The translations under genes and the position numbers were made by a program. From NCBI GenBank assembly GCA_026874595.1, contig CM049316.1:10096839-10160838 (forward strand): DNA of 64,000 nucleotides, written 5' to 3'. The notes under the pieces were generated by a model. The model did not search any database. It was not told the origin of the DNA and worked only from the letters and a program-made list of their open reading frames with translations. Shown one piece after another: positions 58,307 to 64,000 of the stretch (its first letter is position 1; each line of letters begins with the position of its first letter). Source of the DNA: Sipunculus nudus. Lineage: Eukaryota; Annelida; Sipuncula; Golfingiida; Sipunculidae.

Positions 58307-58865
58307 TGCTCCGGGAATCGGGCATTACAAGCAGGGGGCGCCCTTAATAAACAAGAAATGAAATTGGACAGATAATGTAAATGACAAGCAGCTGTGCTTA
58401 ATGTCGTAATCGTTTATTCGTTATTTAGACCTCATATTTACTCCCTGGCTGATGTCGCTCGGTATTTAATAGATGATTATTGTCACTGAGTTAATCTAAG
58501 TTTTGAGCCTTTTACTCTTCTTTAAACGCATAACATTCAAAGCAGCTGGACGGAATCGTGAGATTGATAAACTAAGACTATGGAATGGAAGGCGGGGCGA
58601 ACCCAATCGTTTTTTTTTTTTTTAACAAGAAGTAAGGAACAAAATATTTGCGGTTTGTCACTTGTAATATCAACCATTGTGCACATATTTTAGATGTTAA
58701 ACAGACTTGTTTTTACATGGGAAACATTTTCTAACGATATTCTGTTATTTGCTTTACCTAACATTGTATTTAATTATTGAATGAGAGAAAGTTTCAACTT
58801 TGCTCAAATTTACTCTCAAATTTAACAGAAAAAAATCATACCGGAGAATATTCCACCCTCCACCC
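58307..58865 (+). repeat. Near-identical 559-bp duplication, probable source copy
   Basis: This is the twin of 54958-55514. Its flanks look like ordinary single-copy DNA and it does not interrupt a recognised repeat, so it is the more likely source. No terminal inverted repeats, poly-A tail or target duplication are seen, so simple transposition of a known class is not supported. Confidence 0.95.
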
Positions 58866-59304
58866 CACCCCCTTCTTGAGGCCCAGGTTACAGAAGTGCC
58901 TGGTTAAGTTAACATGGATGACATGGAGAGAAACGCTCAATGTGATTGATATATGTAATAGAGACGCTCTGCGCATCAATTAAGACATCAGTGTAAAAAA
59001 TACTGTTCTGTAAATCTCCATAACTCTTAGTTATCAGATATACAGCCAAAAATCCTCGATGACATCGCTGATGTTGAAGAACACAACGAGACACAAAATT
59101 AGGATTCCATTAATTGGTTTAATTAATTTACGGTCTCATTTAATGAGATTACTGGACGTGTGGTCTGCAAATCAACTTACTGCACAACATTAACCAGACG
59201 TCTGTAGATTTTGAACAAAGCAGATCTAAATGTAAATTTAACACGATGTTCCTGTAACTGTAAAATGTGGCTCAATATGGTGCGTTTCTTGTCATTCAAC
59301 AAAC
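58866..59304. other. AT-rich DNA with a TTAATT cluster
   Basis: No gene is recognised. CATTAATTGG, TTTAATTAATTTACG and CATTTAATGAG at 59107-59147 form a dense homeodomain-like cluster. Confidence 0.45.
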
Positions 59305-59500
59305 CACAGGGGCGGATCCAGGATTTAGGAAAAGGAGGGGTCCAACCCAGGAGGACTATTGACAAAACTTAAAAAAAGGTCCCCAGGTCCAGAATGGGGG
59401 GGGGGGGGGGGGGGGGGGGAGGTCCAGACCCTTTAAAAAATGCGACGGCTAAAAAGGGGGGGGGGGGTCCGGACCCCCTGGACATTCCCCTTGGAACATC
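59305..59500. repeat. G-rich repeat fragment with G24 and G12 tracts
   Basis: AGGGGCGGATCCAGGATTT opens the segment and GGGTCCGGACCCCCTGGAC closes it, with G24 at about 59396-59419 and G12 at 59456-59467. From memory, GGGGCGGATCCAG is a common start of dispersed invertebrate repeats, but I cannot assign a family. The G tracts can form quadruplexes. Confidence 0.5.
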
Positions 59501-60464
59501 TTCTGAACCAGGTGTTAGGCATGGCTGTAGCTTAGATGTAGCACATTTTAAAATTCCTAGATATTAAGCGTGACATTACTGTCATATTGAGTCAGAATAA
59601 AAATACTTTTAAAACGTTGTCATATAAATTATTTGAAAAAGGAGTGCACATCGTATGAAGCAGCAGATTCGTATTTCAATTGACCACCTTCTTCCAGTTT
59701 CTAACACTGGATGACCCAAATGTAATAAGTCTTAAATTACCATTATACTTATGTGTATTAAAAACTGACAACTAGAAAGCAGAGTTAAAATACAATACCA
59801 AAATTTATTGACCACAAAACCTTGGCGCGTGGCAATAAACTAGATGTGAACACTCGACCATGCGTTCATTGTCAAGTGAACCATCTCTTCCTGCACGAGG
59901 TTTTTTTTCCTACAAAGTAAATGTTTGTTTCAAATTTCATAATTGACTGTCATAAATAATCAAGGGTTTTTATTCATTTTTATGTGGTTACGGATATGTG
60001 TTTGATACTTAAATATATGTCAAACCTACAAATGCAAGGAGAGCAAGGAATCCCTTGTCTTGAAGGGATTCAAGTTCCGCTTATGGTTAAGCTTTCCATA
60101 TCTCTATATGCCATTGTATATCTTAACGCTTGTGCATATTTAAGCTTGTTGTTCATGCTAGGTATGTTTGGAACAGCCTATCACAAACTCTAGATTTCTT
60201 TCACCAATTTATTTTTATATTTCCCTAAAACTTCAGTTAAAATTTTAAAATTAGATCATTATATTCCATACACAAAATGTGCAAATGATTACTGTGGTTA
60301 AGATAATAAAAATATGGCCGTATAGTTATAGAGAAGGAAATAAATATTCTTTGTGATTGAGAGCATGTGATTGATGCCATCTTTATTCCGAGATTTTAAA
60401 CTCTCTTTTTAACATTTACAAAACAGTATGTAAATGGTTGACCATTTTTAAGACTAGCTGTGTG
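59501..60464. other. AT-rich DNA without a recognisable gene
   Basis: No gene or clear repeat is seen. The 69-codon frame 59984-60193 (plus) has no known motif. Confidence 0.5.
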
Positions 60465-60535
60465 TAGTCTTCATTGCACAAGCTTTCGGGTGCTCATCCT
60501 CCTTCCTCGGGAGTGAATGGAATTTTGCAGATGTT
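60465..60535 (-). repeat. Possible Penelope-like element remnant
   Basis: GCACAAGCTTTCGGGTGCTC then ATCCTCCTTCCTCGGG reads on minus as CCCGAGGAAGGAGGAT, GAGCACCCGAAAGC. I recall this kind of string from repeats linked to Penelope-like elements, where CUGANGA...GAAA can be a hammerhead core. Here the CUGANGA part is not intact. Tentative. Confidence 0.25.
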
Positions 60536-60595
60536 CCAAGTATTGATCATTTGATTAGATTATGGCGTTATTTGTGAGATCTTATTTTATACTAG

Positions 60596-60610
60596 CCCCC
60601 CCCCCCCCCC
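60596..60610 (+). repeat. C15 homopolymer
   Basis: Fifteen consecutive C; length is likely to vary. Confidence 0.9.
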
Positions 60611-63454
60611 TTGTTCGCTTAATTCAGGGATCGGTGGATTAGTTATCATGAAAGTTCTGGTACCAAGTTCCTGTATAAAGTTGAAATGTTGTGGTTATTG
60701 ATCCTGTATAGGCCAAGGAGTGTTCCAAATCTCCTATTAGTAGTGTAGTATTAGTATAAATATTGTAAAATGTTCTATATACAAAGTCTGAAATGGTGGA
60801 GACCTGAGTTAATCTTTGTAGTGGGCGAGGAATCCATTATCAATTTTAATCCTGTTTTTATGCAGTCAACCTGATCTATATCCTGACATTATAACAGGAT
60901 GTAAAAGACAATAAGACAGAGGATTATAATGATTAATATGGTAATTATTAATACAGAGTTCATAGATGACAACGTAGTTCCCTAAAGTTCAAACGACCAT
61001 TGGTCTTTAATATGTATTTATGATATTTATCAATATGTCCGTTAATATTTTGCTAACATATGTCGTCTAAACCTATTTATAGGTGAAACGAATATGCATA
61101 TATATAAATAGTAAAAAATTAACCCACATGATTTGCATTTCATGTATTAATAAATTGTCATAAAATATGTTGTCTTTTCAACGTCAGTATTGGTTATCTT
61201 TATTATAATACTTATTTTCGTAATATATATGCGAAGCAAAAGACGCAGAGCCATTACGAAACCTGGTATGGTTGACCCTGATCTGAAATGATAAAAATCA
61301 TGGGCTTTAATCTTTGATGTTTCCATTTTTGTACAAGGCATATTAAGTACTAGCTGATAAACCCGGTATACCAGGCTTATTACCGGGGTTTGGGGAGATA
61401 TATTAACTGAGATGAGGAATGTTGGCTCATTTTTTATTCTAAAAGTTAAAAGAAAATATAGGTTTTCAGTGGGAAACTGTCTCAATAAGATATTTATAAA
61501 TATGTTTTCCATTATTTTTTTACGCTGTCCTCGTGGCAAGAAATTCATACCCCGGTATGTTAACCTTGAAGACCTGGTCAGTGATGATGTTTACATTGCG
61601 AACCGGAATGAGACGCGGGGGTATTCAGGTTTTTGATGATATTTGACTGGATTCTATCGTTGGACGTATAAAGATTAGGTTGATGTGAGGAAAACATGAA
61701 AGATTTATTAAATGTACGTTGCAAGAAAACTGTTCCTGAAGAAAGAAACAGAAATATGCATACCTCGTAAGTAGCAGAAGCGGACCCAATGGAGCTCCAT
61801 GCAGAGGGTCCGTATCCTATTTGCATGCAGCCACCGCAACCTTTTCTTTTCATGGTATCAGACAAATGTTTAGCCCTGAAACCCCCGCCACCACTCCACA
61901 CCACCCCATCCCACCCTTGTTCCTGAAACTGGGACTTTGAATTAGGTTTTGTTATTAATCCTCCTGGGTTGAACTCTCAATTTCATAAAGCGAGAAACGT
62001 GTGTTTTTCTCTTTTACTGACCACGCAAGTAGGTGAGAGCTTGGTTCAAATGTAAGGCCAGACATGCTAAAGTCCCTCACTGAAAGCTAGCGTTATTCAT
62101 ATGAACAATAGTCCTCCATAGTGTTTGAGATTGAGTGACCACGATGCACGCATTCCGGTCATTTTCGAAGGGAAATCGGCTGTGCTCGGCTAACCTCCAT
62201 GCAAGTCAGTTAAAACGTAGAAATCGCTGAAAATTATATGTACATTAAAAATTATTTATTCTCATATCACCTTTGACACTGCGGGGATAATAACCTTTTA
62301 AATGATGTATGGCACAGTATTGTACACAACGCGGTTTAAAAGAACATTGCGAGCAAACGTGAACCGAATTCCTTTTATAAGTATTAGATACACGTACATA
62401 TATTCTTTTCTCCGGAGGATATAATAATATCTGCTAAAATTCCGTTGTGAAACCAGTTCCTCATGCCAATAAACAGTAGAAATACTCTCAACGTTAGCGA
62501 CCAGTGGCGTAAAATAAACATATACCTTTAACGTCCTTCACTACTGTCGTAATCAAGATGGCGCCCAACAGTAAAAGGTGTAATTTATTTACGACGATCG
62601 AGTAAATCTTTCTTTAATTGCAGGTTTTCGTTATATAAAAATGTATATGTATGCGCCGTCATTGTGATTTGCTGACTCTATCAACGTCTGCACGAACATG
62701 AAAACAACAAAAATAAATTAAGGCAAGAAAAGTCCATCGTCATCTCCACCGGTAGCTGGTTGATTCATTACCTTTTGTTCTGTGGATTCTCTGGATTGAC
62801 TAGACACCAACAGGCGTACCGTGGAGGCTGATCGTCAGATTAACGTTGTCTGATTGTAAGATGGCGTGCAGGCCACGTCCTTCTTTAGAACTGTAATTTG
62901 TTTACAACTGATTACCCTTTCCGCTGCGTCTGGACCGGAAGTTCTTGGTTTCTGTCATCGGCGTCTTTCCCGCCACAGATTTGAGCTATACCTTTAGTCC
63001 TAAGATTCGTTAACTTATGGGATCCAGGGTCCCATTTGACTCTGTATACGTTTAACATTATAAACACACTTTTAAACCGGCTAGTGCTTTTGTCGAACTA
63101 AAATATTGTTTTTCTGAGTACATTAATATACTCTGTACAAAGTACATATTAAAAAAAATTGCATTACAGACAAGTAGATTTTGAGACTTTGAATGTCAAT
63201 GAATCTCGTATTTAGAATAGACTTTTACACTAAAAAATACATGTACAAATACACACGTGATACACACATGTGCAAAGACATACGAAAGTTGAATGAGGGT
63301 TGTTAAGTTCTTTCATTAACGTCAAAAATGGATAATCATGTAATATGCATTGCACATCTGTTGTTGCCTTATTCTTTCGCCCATTCGTGTGTTGGTGTGT
63401 GTTGTAAAGTTTCATTAAATTTTCAGGACATTTAGAGAATAGGCCATTAAGAAT
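60611..63454. other. AT-rich DNA without a recognisable gene
   Basis: No gene or element is recognised. The frames 61147-61548 (minus, 133 codons) and 61578-61904 (minus, 108 codons) are the longest outside repeats. Neither shows a domain I know, and both are AT-rich or low in structure. A GC-richer patch lies at 62880-63010. Confidence 0.45.
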
Positions 63455-63672
63455 CGATTAGCTTTTGGTGTTGATTGGGCACATGATCCGGATTCAGAAA
63501 AGTTTCCGGAACGATTCAGGAAAAATTCACAAATGTAAAATTACTTATGCACGAATGAACCTGAAAATATGGGTCGAATAAGTGAATGCACGATTTTGGG
63601 AGCATCCCATAACAGGACCCACCAAACATGGGGGAGGCTCTTATTTCATAGAATGCAAAATTCTAGTTACTA
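63455..63672 (-). repeat. Diverged dispersed repeat, copy 2
   Basis: The reverse complement aligns with 31975-32175 along its whole length, with many substitutions and small gaps. Key shared words are CGTGCATAAGTAATTTTA, GAATCCGGAT and CCCATATT. The frame 63582-63827 partly overlaps it and is not called. Confidence 0.7.
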
Positions 63673-64000
63673 AAGGTTTTCTTATTTCCGTTTACACAAG
63701 TAGAGCTACCAAGCATGAAATACTACAGGCTCCTTTTTTCTACACGGTTGAGCAAAAGCATTTTACTAACTATGAACAAAAAAAAAATAAAGAAAAAACT
63801 TATAAAGTTAAAAAGGATAACATTTAACAAATCTGATAAAGAAGATAACATTTCCATTTTCATACGACAGTTATTTCTTATATATCTTGCACACTGGAAT
63901 AAGGAAAGGTTACTTCAGACCGCGTTGGGATTTAATGATAAAAATGCATATTTTCAGCTGTGATCACTTTATATTTGTCTTTTATATTTTTCCTGTATCC
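63673..64000. other. AT-rich DNA without a recognisable gene
   Basis: Two overlapping plus frames (63582-63827, 63715-63963) are lysine-rich because of A-rich DNA. No gene is recognised. Confidence 0.5.

Noticed and set aside
61147-61904. Minus-strand frames of 133 and 108 codons
   Set aside because: No recognisable motif or exon context; length is within chance expectation for 64 kb of six-frame sequence.

Overview
This window looks like gene-poor, AT-rich animal nuclear DNA, most likely from a marine mollusc and probably a bivalve. I infer that from non-LTR retrotransposons of animal clades, solo LTRs, a PIF/Harbinger-type MITE, complex minisatellites, and a dispersed element whose ends (a left end running into CCGT repeats, and a CCCATGGG hairpin followed by CTTGTT on the right) resemble repeats I remember from bivalve introns. 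I recognise no intact host protein-coding gene, rRNA, tRNA or CRISPR array. The longest open frames lie inside tandem repeats whose unit is a multiple of 3 bp, and I do not treat them as genes.

Layout. 1-8.3 kb is unique AT-rich DNA with small repeats. 8.3-9.97 kb is a decayed element with about 335-bp tandem units. 10.0-13.2 kb is a 30-bp minisatellite split by a 2.2-kb composite element that has hairpins at both ends. 13.2-19.7 kb is mostly unique, with a TC-rich tract and a 673-bp MITE flanked by TTA. 19.7-29.35 kb is one large satellite region: about 60 units of 49 bp, then about 129 units of 48/49 bp. The two arrays turn out to be the same ancestral monomer in opposite orientation, and both show higher-order periodicity. 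29.35-33.4 kb is unique. 33.4-34.9 kb is a dead CR1/Jockey-like LINE fragment.

36.6-41.7 kb is a 5.06-kb L1/Tx1-like LINE on the minus strand, bounded by a perfect 16-bp target-site duplication. Its endonuclease, reverse transcriptase and C-terminal CCHC domains are all recognisable, but the frame is broken several times. Its 5' leader consists of decayed repeats, each carrying a nuclear-receptor DR1-like site (TGACCTCTGACCT). There is no visible ORF1.

41.8-52.5 kb holds two copies of an unnamed repeat B. One is interrupted by a solo LTR (882 bp, 4-bp duplication ATGG) and the other preserves the empty site. A second solo LTR of the same family (687 bp, duplication AAGG) lies at 51.8 kb in the opposite orientation. 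54.3-56.6 kb is a second copy of the composite element, inverted relative to the first and itself interrupted by a 557-bp segment whose near-identical twin sits at 58.3 kb. 59-64 kb is unique DNA with G/C homopolymer tracts and scattered repeat fragments.

There is no gene pathway to describe; the window records layers of transposition and tandem amplification. The most promising items are the LINE leader with DR1-like repeats, the inverted same-family satellites, and the hairpin-ended composite element.
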